DNA of 64,000 nt, taken from the NCBI RefSeq assembly GCF_034931045.1, contig NZ_JAYGHH010000018.1:16722-80721 (forward strand), written 5' to 3'. A model generated the notes under the pieces. The model was given only the letters and a program-made list of their open reading frames with translations. It was not told the DNA's origin and did not search any database. Shown one piece after another: positions 26,243 to 34,524 of the stretch (positions within the stretch are counted from its first letter, which is position 1; each line of letters begins with the position of its first letter). Origin of the DNA: Nodularia sp034931045. Lineage in GTDB: Bacteria > Cyanobacteriota > Cyanobacteriia > Cyanobacteriales > Nostocaceae. The position numbers and the translations under genes were made by a program.

Positions 26243-26400
26243 AATTACGAATTACGAACTACGAACTACGTTAGCGTAGCTCTCCCGTTCGCGTAGCGTT
26301 CCGCAGGAAAGGGAGCATTACGAATTACGAATTACGAACTAGGAATTACGAATTACGAACTACGAATTACGAATTACGAATTACGAATTACGAACTACAA
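26243..26400 (+). repeat. Tandem heptamer array aattacg/aactacg, interrupted by a 45-base element
   Basis: Units of 7 bases run from 26243 to 26270 and from about 26316 to 26400. Between them lies ttagcgtagc...gggagc (26271-26315), containing cgttcgcgtagcg and bounded by ctccc/gggag. The array ends just before the glgX stop codon. Confidence 0.9.
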
Positions 26401-26401
26401 A

Positions 26402-28552
26402 CTATTCCTCATTCTCAAATAAAGCTCTACCCAAACGCTGTAAAACCACAAGCGATCGCGCCTCCACTAGAATTGGTTTATCATCGATATAACGTTTACC
26501 ACGTTGGACAAAGCGGGGCTTCGTTGTGTCAATAATAGTCAGCCATTCCCAGTTCTGTAATCCTTTGGGAATCACAAACTCCAACATCTCATGGTGAGCG
26601 TTAAAAAACCACAAGAAAGAATCATCCATAATTCGTTCCCCCCGTGGCCCAGGGGTGGCTATTTCTTCACCATTCATAAAGATCCCAATCGCCTTAGTAA
26701 AACCTTCGTTCCACTGTTCTTCTGTCATCTGCGTCCCATCGGGATTGAACCAACCAATATCATGTACCCCGGAACCGTGGATAGCTCTACCTTGGAACCA
26801 CTTACGTCTGCGGAAAACTGGATGCTTACGGCGAAAATCAATCAGTTGACGAGTGAAATCTAACAGCGCTTCATTTTCTTCTGGTAAATCCCAATCTAAC
26901 CAAGCCACTTCATTATCTTGGCAGTAAGCATTATTGTTTCCACCTTGACTCCGCCCCATTTCGTCACCCATTACCAGCATCGGCACACCTTGGGAAAGCA
27001 GTAAAGTAGTCAAAAAGTTTCGCCGTTGCTGTTTCCGTAACTTGCTGATTACCAGATCATTCGTTTCCCCTTCAACGCCACAGTTCCAAGAGCGATTATG
27101 ATTTTCCCCATCCCGACTGTCTTCTCCATTCGCCTCATTGTGCTTCTGGTTGTAACTGACTAAATCATTGAGAGTAAAACCATCATGGGCGGTAATAAAA
27201 TTAATACTAGCGCTGGGATTGCGTCCGTTTAACTGATACAGGTCAGAACTACCCGTAAATCGATAGGCAAACTCTGCCAAACTACTATCTTCGCCGCGCC
27301 AGAAGTCCCGCACAGTATCCCTATATCTGCCATTCCATTCTGACCACAAAAGAGGAAATTCACCCACTTGATAGCCACCTTCACCCACATCCCAAGGTTC
27401 GGCAATTAATTTCACATCAGCTAAAACCGGGTCTTGGTGAATAATATCAAAGAAAGCAGCCAGCCGGTCAACCGCGAAAAGTTCCCGCGCCAGTGCCGAG
27501 GCTAAGTCAAACCGGAAACCATCAACGTGCATTTCTAGTACCCAGTAACGCAGACTATCCATAATCAGTTTCAGCACTTGGGGATGGCGCACATTCAAAG
27601 AATTACCGCAGCCGGTGAAGTCCATATAATAACGGGCGTTACCATCCACTAGGCGATAATAAGATGTATTATCTATACCTCGCAGAGATAAAGTCGGACC
27701 TAAATTATTGCCTTCTCCAGTATGGTTGTACACCACATCTAAAATCACCTCCATTCCGGCTTTGTGTAGTGCCTTGACCATCTGCTTAAACTCTTTCACC
27801 TGCTCGCCATGACCAGAATTAGCACTGTAGCCGTGGTAGGGAGCTAAATAGCAGATAGAGTCATAACCCCAGTAATTTCTCAGTCCTGTATCGACTAAGT
27901 GTCGGGGATATGCCAGATAATGATGGACGGGCATTAATTCCACAGCTGTCACACCCAAAGACTGGAGATGAGAAATACTGGCAGGGTGAGCTAGTCCAGC
28001 ATAGGTGCCTCGGAGTTTGGCAGGAATGGCTGGGTGCAGCTTGGTAAAGCCTTTGACGTGGGTTTCATAAATTACCGTTTCATGCCAAGGGGTTTGCAGC
28101 AGTTCATCCCCTTCCCAATCAAAAGACTCATCCACCACCACGGCTTTAGGTACGAGGTGCGCGTCATCCAGTTCCGAAAATCCCAAATCCTCTTGAGGGT
28201 CATCCCAGCGATAGCCAAACATTTCTTCCCCAAAACCGATTTCGCCGTCTAATGCTTTGGCGTAGGGGTCTATCAGCAGCTTGTGAGGGTTAAAGCGATG
28301 TCCTTCTTGGGGGTTAAAGGGACCGTGTACTCTAAAACCATATCGCTGACCAGGGACGATAGAAGGAACGTAGCAATGCCAAGTAAAGTTACTAATTTCT
28401 GTGAGAGTGAGTCTAGTTTCTCTGTCTTGCTGGTCAAACAGGCACAATTCAACCCCTGTGGCGTTTTCCGAAAACAGAGCAAAGTTAGTGCCTTTACCAT
28501 CCCAAGTTGCTCCTAAAGGATAGGGTTTACCAGGCCAGAGAGAGAGATACAT
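26402..28552 (-). CDS. glgX: Glycogen debranching enzyme (isoamylase type)
   Basis: Protein of 716 residues. An N-terminal CBM48 domain (PLGATWDGKGTNFALFSENA) is followed by a GH13 alpha-amylase barrel. Visible: VILDVVYNHTGEG, DGFRFDLASALAR with the nucleophile Asp, LIAEPWDVG with the acid/base Glu, and ITAHDGFTLNDLVSY with the third carboxylate. GlgX removes alpha-1,6 branches left by phosphorylase during glycogen breakdown in the cytoplasm. AAGGAAAG lies upstream of the ATG at good distance. The 3' end abuts a heptamer repeat array. Confidence 0.94.
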   Translation of the reverse strand: MYLSLWPGKPYPLGATWDGKGTNFALFSENATGVELCLFDQQDRETRLTLTEISNFTWHCYVPSIVPGQRYGFRVHGPFNPQEGHRFNPHKLLIDPYAKALDGEIGFGEEMFGYRWDDPQEDLGFSELDDAHLVPKAVVVDESFDWEGDELLQTPWHETVIYETHVKGFTKLHPAIPAKLRGTYAGLAHPASISHLQSLGVTAVELMPVHHYLAYPRHLVDTGLRNYWGYDSICYLAPYHGYSANSGHGEQVKEFKQMVKALHKAGMEVILDVVYNHTGEGNNLGPTLSLRGIDNTSYYRLVDGNARYYMDFTGCGNSLNVRHPQVLKLIMDSLRYWVLEMHVDGFRFDLASALARELFAVDRLAAFFDIIHQDPVLADVKLIAEPWDVGEGGYQVGEFPLLWSEWNGRYRDTVRDFWRGEDSSLAEFAYRFTGSSDLYQLNGRNPSASINFITAHDGFTLNDLVSYNQKHNEANGEDSRDGENHNRSWNCGVEGETNDLVISKLRKQQRRNFLTTLLLSQGVPMLVMGDEMGRSQGGNNNAYCQDNEVAWLDWDLPEENEALLDFTRQLIDFRRKHPVFRRRKWFQGRAIHGSGVHDIGWFNPDGTQMTEEQWNEGFTKAIGIFMNGEEIATPGPRGERIMDDSFLWFFNAHHEMLEFVIPKGLQNWEWLTIIDTTKPRFVQRGKRYIDDKPILVEARSLVVLQRLGRALFENEE

Positions 28553-28866
28553 ATTGTCAAGCTTTCCTTATGGAATAAATACACCTACTTCAGTATTAGA
28601 ATAAGTTAGGAACTATTGCAAACACATAAGAAGCTCAGATTCCCGAACAATTGTCGAATTCGCTGGTATTTCCGTTGTGAATTTAACTGAAGCGACCAGT
28701 TATTATTCTAGTTTAGGAATGGAGGAATATTTTTTTATTTGAAATCATAAAACTAATCTAAATAAACTCGCAGCCAGGTTTGTACGTAACATTGTTTACG
28801 GTATTTAGACCGATGAATAAAGTATTAGTGAATTAAGTCGCCACAACTAATATTTAGGAGTTTATT
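28553..28866. other. Intergenic region between divergent genes
   Basis: It presumably holds the glgX promoter. I see no gene or strong repeat. Confidence 0.4.
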
Positions 28867-29049
28867 TTGAATAAAGATTTATTAGCTTTTTTAGCTAGTA
28901 TATTTTTTAGTGTGATCACGGTAGTTATCATCAGAAGGATGAATTTACCTGCATTTCTCACTTTTGGTATTGCCATTTCTGCAAGTTATACTCTGATGTT
29001 TTTGGTGACATTGCATAATTATATTTCTAAAAATAAAAGATTTAAATAA
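28867..29049 (+). CDS. Small two-helix membrane protein
   Basis: Protein of 60 residues starting with TTG; GGAG lies about 6 bases upstream, which supports this start. Two hydrophobic helices (LLAFLASIFFSVITVVII and AFLTFGIAISASYTLMFLV) are separated by RRMNLP, and the C-terminus is basic (SKNKRFK). No family is recognised. A good ribosome site and a clean membrane topology argue for a real gene. Confidence 0.5.
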   Translation: MNKDLLAFLASIFFSVITVVIIRRMNLPAFLTFGIAISASYTLMFLVTLHNYISKNKRFK

Positions 29050-29192
29050 AATTGTCATCAAGTTTTCTAATTATAAAACTCCCTCATCTGTGAGTTATCA
29101 ATTCTTCTGTGTTAATCTGTGGTTAATTAATTCTTCTGTGTATCTATTCTAGACAGGAGTGCTATAAACTTAATAATTGTCTTGTCAATAGT

Positions 29193-29226
29193 CAATCTAA
29201 AATCTAAAATCTAAAATCCAAAATTG
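29193..29226 (+). repeat. Heptamer array aatctaa
   Basis: About three and a half units (aatctaa aatctaa aatctaa aatccaa) end directly before the hydrolase ATG, so they form part of its leader. Confidence 0.75.
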
Positions 29227-29227
29227 T

Positions 29228-30070
29228 ATGACGATGCCTTTACGTCAAACGTTATCAAAACCTGATATCAAACTTTCTTATTTGGAGTGGAAACAAGGTC
29301 AAGAACCTTTACTGCTATTACACGGTTTAGCTGATAATGCTCTGGTTTGGTCTGGCTTGGCAGATGACCTAGCAGCAGACTATCACATAGTTGCGCCAGA
29401 TATGCGTGGTCATGGTGAAAGCAGTAAGCCAGAAAATGATTATACCTTTGATAGTGCGATCGCTGACCTAGAAAACCTCATGGATCATCTGGGATGGTCT
29501 TCTGCACACGTTGTCAGTCACTCCTGGACGGGGAAACTAGCTGCTATTTGGGCGAGAAAAAATCCCCCACGGTTACGCAGTATGGTACTGGTTGACCCGA
29601 TTTTTATTTGGAAAATGCCCAGCTTATTGCAGTTAACTTTCCCTCTGTTGTACCGTTACTTATCTTTTCTCAAAGGTATGGGGCCTTTTGCTAGTTATGC
29701 AGAAGCCGAAGCTCAAGCCCGTGAGTTAAAGCAATATGAAGGCTGGACTACTTTACAACAGCAAGTATTTCAAGCTGGAATTGAACAAAAACCTGATGGG
29801 AGTTGGGGTAGTAAATTTACTATAGCCGCGCGCGATCGCATTTTTGCAGATGTCATGTGTGTACCGGGTTTTATTCACCCTGTTGATACCCCAGCGCTAT
29901 TCGTACAACCAAAAAAAGGTCTTAACCGTCAAAATTGGCAAATCAAACCTTACAAAACCCACCTGAAAAATTTCCGTCTTTGTCAAGTTCCCGGCAATCA
30001 TTGGCCTTTTTTGACTCAACCTGAAGCATTTAACCGGACTGTAGCAGCATTCCTAGCAGAATGTAAATAA
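29228..30070 (+). CDS. Alpha/beta-fold hydrolase
   Basis: Protein of 280 residues: LLLLHGLADNALVW (oxyanion hole after His32), PDMRGHGESSKP, nucleophile region VVSHSWTG with Ser99, and catalytic His258 in GNHWPF. The Gly normally preceding the nucleophile motif is Ser-His here, and no Asp is seen at the usual place after the later strand (VQPKKGLN occupies it). Asp123 in LVDP, after the preceding strand, could serve instead. The substrate is unknown. Probably cytoplasmic. Confidence 0.8.
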   Translation: MTMPLRQTLSKPDIKLSYLEWKQGQEPLLLLHGLADNALVWSGLADDLAADYHIVAPDMRGHGESSKPENDYTFDSAIADLENLMDHLGWSSAHVVSHSWTGKLAAIWARKNPPRLRSMVLVDPIFIWKMPSLLQLTFPLLYRYLSFLKGMGPFASYAEAEAQARELKQYEGWTTLQQQVFQAGIEQKPDGSWGSKFTIAARDRIFADVMCVPGFIHPVDTPALFVQPKKGLNRQNWQIKPYKTHLKNFRLCQVPGNHWPFLTQPEAFNRTVAAFLAECK

Positions 30071-30099
30071 AACAAGTCTGACGTTGACTTAATTCCATC

Positions 30100-31326
30100 A
30101 TGAGCCTTTGTATTAATCCAGTTTGTCCTCAACCCTATCACCCAGATAACCAAGACCGTTTTTGTAAAAGTTGTGGTTCCCCCCTGGAACTGTTAGGACG
30201 CTATCGGGTGGTCAGTTTGTTGAGTGACAAAAATGGTTTTAGCAAAGTCTATGTAGCAGATGAACAAGATACACCAAAAATCCTCAAAGTTCTGAATGAA
30301 GAGCTATCAAAAGATGCTCAAGCAGTAGAACTGTTTTGCCAAGAAGCATCACTGTTAGAACATCTCAATCATCCAGATGTTCCTAAATTTGCAGGTTATT
30401 TTCAGTATCAAACTAGAAATGGTATAATTCTGCACTGTATGGTCATGGAAAAAATTGACCAGCCTCACTTAGATGTGTGGCTCAAGCAGCAGCAAAGCTT
30501 TGTTTTTCAATCACAAGCTGTAGACTGGTTAAAACAATTTATCCCGGCAAATGTGGTAAGTAGGTCTAAAATTAATATGACTCTACCAGCATCAGTCAAG
30601 CATACAGAAAAAGTACCTTTAATAGCTTTATTTGCAGCCTTATCAGTTTCTTTCGGTTTACTGAGTTTAACCGCTTTAGCCACACGTTCACCCAAATTTG
30701 CGACTTTGGCAACGTCAGCACAATCACCACAAAGAAAAGGTACGATTGATTATTTTCCTTATGAAGTAGGAATGGATAGTCAAGGTAAAATTGCTAAGTT
30801 TAATATAGCTGTTTTATCAATTGATTATAAATGGCTGGCTGGGAGTAATTTTCAAATTCAAAATAATGATCAAATTATTAGTCTTGATGTTTTAAAGTTG
30901 AAACTAGAACAGGAAGGTATACAGCAAATAATGGCAGAACCCAATGAAATTATTTCTGTAGGTATGGCTGCTTGTGGGGGAAACCCAGCAGTTCAACAAC
31001 GCAAAGCTTTAGAACGCGCTCAACAAGTGCAACGTTTAGCAAAAAGTTTATTTAGCAATACGCCCAGTGTTCAAAGCTATCGCTTATTAAATCTTGGTCA
31101 ATTTCAAGCAAGTAATTGTCAGGAAAATCAGGATTTAACTAGATACCAACGAAGTATAATTATCATTGGTGTACAACCAGAATCAGAAGGTGTAGTTATC
31201 GATGAAGCTTTACGGGATAGATTAGAAAATCAACCTTTTGCTGACTTTAAATTACAAAATTATTCTTTGGGGTCTGTGAAAGATTTTATCACTATACCTA
31301 GTGAATCAGTGAACAGTGAACAGTGA
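30100..31326 (+). CDS. Zinc-ribbon protein with a truncated Ser/Thr kinase domain (N-lobe only)
   Basis: Protein of 408 residues. It opens like the 4-Cys Ser/Thr kinases of cyanobacteria (CINPVCPQP...RFCKSCGSP), then has a kinase N-lobe: GRYRVVSLL, a nucleotide-loop remnant DKNGFSKVYVAD, Lys in PKILKVL, and a helix with Glu. After VDWLKQF (residue 146) the kinase stops: there is no HRD loop, DFG or APE motif. A membrane helix near residue 178 (LIALFAALSVSFGLLSLTAL) follows, and then a soluble domain of about 200 residues of unknown type. It cannot be a conventional kinase; it may be a deletion product or a pseudokinase sensor. The last residues (SVNSEQ) derive from a heptamer repeat. Confidence 0.75.
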   Translation: MSLCINPVCPQPYHPDNQDRFCKSCGSPLELLGRYRVVSLLSDKNGFSKVYVADEQDTPKILKVLNEELSKDAQAVELFCQEASLLEHLNHPDVPKFAGYFQYQTRNGIILHCMVMEKIDQPHLDVWLKQQQSFVFQSQAVDWLKQFIPANVVSRSKINMTLPASVKHTEKVPLIALFAALSVSFGLLSLTALATRSPKFATLATSAQSPQRKGTIDYFPYEVGMDSQGKIAKFNIAVLSIDYKWLAGSNFQIQNNDQIISLDVLKLKLEQEGIQQIMAEPNEIISVGMAACGGNPAVQQRKALERAQQVQRLAKSLFSNTPSVQSYRLLNLGQFQASNCQENQDLTRYQRSIIIIGVQPESEGVVIDEALRDRLENQPFADFKLQNYSLGSVKDFITIPSESVNSEQ

Positions 31327-31371
31327 ACAGTTATCAGTTAATTATAACCTACCTACTTAATTGATAAATAG

Positions 31372-34062
31372 CTACAAAGGTAATTTGATAGTAAAAGTCG
31401 CTCCTAGTCCTTTGCCTTGGCTATGGGCTTGAATAGTACCGCCGTGTAATTCTACTAAATGACGTGCGATCGCTAAACCTAAACCTAAACCACTTTGTTT
31501 AGAAGTACAATCAGCCTGACAATATCTGTCAAATACGTGGGGCAGAAATTCCGGTTTGATGCCCAGACCTGTGTCACTCACCTGGATGAAGATTGAAGAA
31601 TCATCACTTTTTGTCAGTCGTACTTCCACTTCTCCACCGGATGGGGTGAATTTAATCGCGTTGGAGAGTAAATTGCCTAAAACTTGTCGCAAGCGGTTAG
31701 CATCACCGACAATCGGGGGAATGGACTCATCAATTACAGATTTTAAATGAACTCCCTTAGCATTAGCAGACGGGTAAGCAGTTTCCACAGATTCCTTAAC
31801 AATATTCACCAGCTTGATGGGGTGGACTTCCAACTGCAACTGACCCCGAAGAATGCGGGACATATTCAATAGGTCTTCTAAGAGTTTAGCCTGAGCTTGA
31901 GCATTGCGTTCGATGGTTTCTAAGGCATTGGTAATGGTATCTGGAGGTAGTTGCCGAGTCCGCAGTAATTTTGCCCAACCGAGAATAGCATTGAGTGGCG
32001 ATCGCAAGTCATGAGATACCATAGCTACAAACTCATCTTTACTTTGGTTGGCTTTTTCGGCTACACTGCGTGCCGCTTGTTCCCTCTGCAACAGCCGATC
32101 CAGTTCTGCTTCTAATTGCTTGCGATGGTCTATATCTGTAGCAGTGCCAAACCACTTGACGACTCGTCCTTGTTCATCCTTAATCGCCACATTTCTGACT
32201 AGATGCCAACAATAGCTGCCATCATGTTTTTGATAGCGCATTTCTTGTTCGTAGGACTTCTTTTTCTGCAAGGCTTGTGTCCATTCCGGTATGACTGAGG
32301 CGAGATCATCTGGATGTATAACTTTTGTCCAACCAAACCCTTTCGCCTCCTCGGCCATTTGCCCAGTAAATTCATACCATCTTTGATTGACATACTCACA
32401 TTCCCCTTGAAAATTGCACGTCCAGACAAGTTGTGGTATCAAGTCCGATAAATAACGGTAACGTTCCTCACTTTCGCGCAAAGCTGTTTCAGCCTGTTTA
32501 CGTTCGCTAATGTCTGTCACACTGCCCACTGTTCGCACTACCTGACCATGAGGATCTCGAACAATTATGCCCTGATCTAATACATACCGATACTGTTGAT
32601 CTTTATGAAGCATTCTATACTCAATTGTATAGTAATTTTCCCTTGCAAAAAAATCAGTCAATTGATTGAGCAGACGTTCTCTATGTTCAGAATGAACTTT
32701 CTCCATCCACCATTCAGCGCTGGGGTCGGCTTCTTCTAAGGAATAGCCCAAAATCCGGGTTAACCCCTCAGTTCTGCTCACAATATTATTTTTAATATCC
32801 CGATCATAAATTAGACAATTAACTGCTGCTGCTGCTAATCGAAAACGCTCATTACTTAAACGTAGCTGTTCCTCTACTTGCTTACGCGCAGTAATATCAA
32901 AAGCTGTACCCACAATCTGACGCGGCGAACCGTCAACATTTCGATTAAAAACAGTATCCCGACTAAAAAACCACAGCCATTCACCATTGGCGTGTCGCAT
33001 CCGATATTCAAATTCAAGAATTTCGCCATTCTCAGCTACGTCAATTAGTTGCAGATGCTCCAAAAATCGCACCTGATCTTCAGGATGCATTAAAGTTGAT
33101 AGAAACTCAGAATCCATACCTTGAATTTGTTGGCAAGTATAACCAAGTAGATTAATAATTTGGCTATTGGTATAGACGTTCTGCTGTTTCATCAAATCAT
33201 AAACGTACAAAATCCCCGGTGTGGTATCAGCAATGCTTTCAATAAACTGCTGACTCTCTCGTAATTTTGCCTCTGCCTGTTTTTTTCCCGTCACATCTCG
33301 CCAAGCAGCGACGAAGCCATCCTCCATTTTAGTAATGCGAATATCAATCACTCTAGTTGATTGCTGTTGACTATTCACACAAGTATAAACGAGTGATTCT
33401 TTAACTAAGGGCTGACCAGTTTGTACAACTTGGCAACAATCATCAAACAAGCCATTCTCTCGAATATTCAGCAGAATTCTGCACAGATATTCACCCTGTT
33501 TTTCTGAAGTGATTTGGCTAAATTCACAAGCTGCGGCATTTATATAATCAACCCGAAACTGGAGGATTTTGCCCGTCTCATCACGCACAGCTGAAAAAAT
33601 GCCGAAACAATCGAGCATATTCTCCACGGAAGTACGGAAACGTTCCTCACTGCGTTGCAACTCTTGACTTAGTTGAGCATTTTTAATTGCCGAGTGAATA
33701 ATGGAGCGCAAACGTTCGCCAGTGGTTTGTCCCTTGACTAAATAGTCTTGGACACCGCTTTTCATGGCTTGTACTGCCACAGCTTCGTTACCACAACCAG
33801 TTAACATAATTACTGCGGGAATGGCTTGTTGTGATTGCTGTTTTAATTCCGCCATAAATTCCAAACCGTCTAAGTCTGGCATTAAAAAATCTAATAAAAT
33901 AGCGTCAGGCTGAAACTGTTGACATAATATTAACGCTCCTTCTCCCGATTCTTCTTCGAGAATTGTGTAATTGTATTCTTGGTCTTGCAGCAGATAACGA
34001 CGATAAACCTGGCGGTCTTCAAGACAATCATCAACAATTAAAACAGTTAGCGGTTGTGCCAT
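31372..34062 (-). CDS. Hybrid sensor histidine kinase: receiver, four PAS domains, HisKA-HATPase
   Basis: Protein of 896 residues. Order: receiver domain (2-125) with phospho-acceptor Asp58 in LLDFLMP; four PAS/PAC modules at about 135-255, 265-390, 400-520 and 530-650 (each ending in a DIT/DIS-RKQAE linker); HisKA with His684 in VSHDLRSPLNAILGW; and HATPase with N-box LLSNAIKF and G-boxes DTGLGI and GLGLGLA. No membrane helix is seen, so it is cytoplasmic. An N-terminal receiver ahead of a kinase suggests that it takes input from another kinase. It starts two bases after the response-regulator gene ends, as the third gene of the phytochrome operon. Confidence 0.9.
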   Translation of the reverse strand: MAQPLTVLIVDDCLEDRQVYRRYLLQDQEYNYTILEEESGEGALILCQQFQPDAILLDFLMPDLDGLEFMAELKQQSQQAIPAVIMLTGCGNEAVAVQAMKSGVQDYLVKGQTTGERLRSIIHSAIKNAQLSQELQRSEERFRTSVENMLDCFGIFSAVRDETGKILQFRVDYINAAACEFSQITSEKQGEYLCRILLNIRENGLFDDCCQVVQTGQPLVKESLVYTCVNSQQQSTRVIDIRITKMEDGFVAAWRDVTGKKQAEAKLRESQQFIESIADTTPGILYVYDLMKQQNVYTNSQIINLLGYTCQQIQGMDSEFLSTLMHPEDQVRFLEHLQLIDVAENGEILEFEYRMRHANGEWLWFFSRDTVFNRNVDGSPRQIVGTAFDITARKQVEEQLRLSNERFRLAAAAVNCLIYDRDIKNNIVSRTEGLTRILGYSLEEADPSAEWWMEKVHSEHRERLLNQLTDFFARENYYTIEYRMLHKDQQYRYVLDQGIIVRDPHGQVVRTVGSVTDISERKQAETALRESEERYRYLSDLIPQLVWTCNFQGECEYVNQRWYEFTGQMAEEAKGFGWTKVIHPDDLASVIPEWTQALQKKKSYEQEMRYQKHDGSYCWHLVRNVAIKDEQGRVVKWFGTATDIDHRKQLEAELDRLLQREQAARSVAEKANQSKDEFVAMVSHDLRSPLNAILGWAKLLRTRQLPPDTITNALETIERNAQAQAKLLEDLLNMSRILRGQLQLEVHPIKLVNIVKESVETAYPSANAKGVHLKSVIDESIPPIVGDANRLRQVLGNLLSNAIKFTPSGGEVEVRLTKSDDSSIFIQVSDTGLGIKPEFLPHVFDRYCQADCTSKQSGLGLGLAIARHLVELHGGTIQAHSQGKGLGATFTIKLPL

Positions 34063-34064
34063 AA

Positions 34065-34520
34065 CTAGTTGTTAAGAGCATCAGGGAGAATGACGATATC
34101 TAACCAATAAGTTATGAAACTTTGAATAGTTTCCACCAATCTATTAATATCAATTGGTTTCAACATATAACTAGCCACGCAATATTGGTAACATATTTCA
34201 ATGTCTTTAGGATTGGATGACGTGGTAAATACAACTACAGGAATGTATTTCAATTCTTCATTTTGCTTGATTTGTTCTAAGACTTCTCGCCCATCAGTTC
34301 CTGGTAAATTTAAGTCGAGCAAAATAATTGCCGGACGAGGAAAGTTTGGGACATCACTGTAAGTCCCGGTGTGGTAAAGAAAGTCTAGTGCTTCCTCGCC
34401 ATCACTACAGCGAAATACAGGATTGACAACAGCTTTTTTTTTCATGATTCGACACAAAGCTTCAAAGTCTTCGTCGCTATCTTCAATTACTAGTAAAGGT
34501 CTAGCAAAATTACCAATCAT
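34065..34520 (-). CDS. Phytochrome-associated response regulator (Rcp1 type)
   Basis: Single-domain receiver of 151 residues from the ATG at 34520, which lies 4 bases after the phytochrome stop with a GAGTTGAG ribosome site; a longer frame would overlap the phytochrome gene. Asp69 in LLDLNLPGTDG is the phospho-acceptor, with acidic pocket EDSDED at 13-18, Thr in VFTTSS and Lys in LKPID. The sequence style, with the insertion HTGTYSDVPNFPRP and the C-terminal helix SFITYWLDIVILP, matches the Rcp1 family, which receives phosphate from cyanobacterial phytochromes. Confidence 0.92.
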   Translation of the reverse strand: MIGNFARPLLVIEDSDEDFEALCRIMKKKAVVNPVFRCSDGEEALDFLYHTGTYSDVPNFPRPAIILLDLNLPGTDGREVLEQIKQNEELKYIPVVVFTTSSNPKDIEICYQYCVASYMLKPIDINRLVETIQSFITYWLDIVILPDALNN

Positions 34521-34524
34521 GGGT

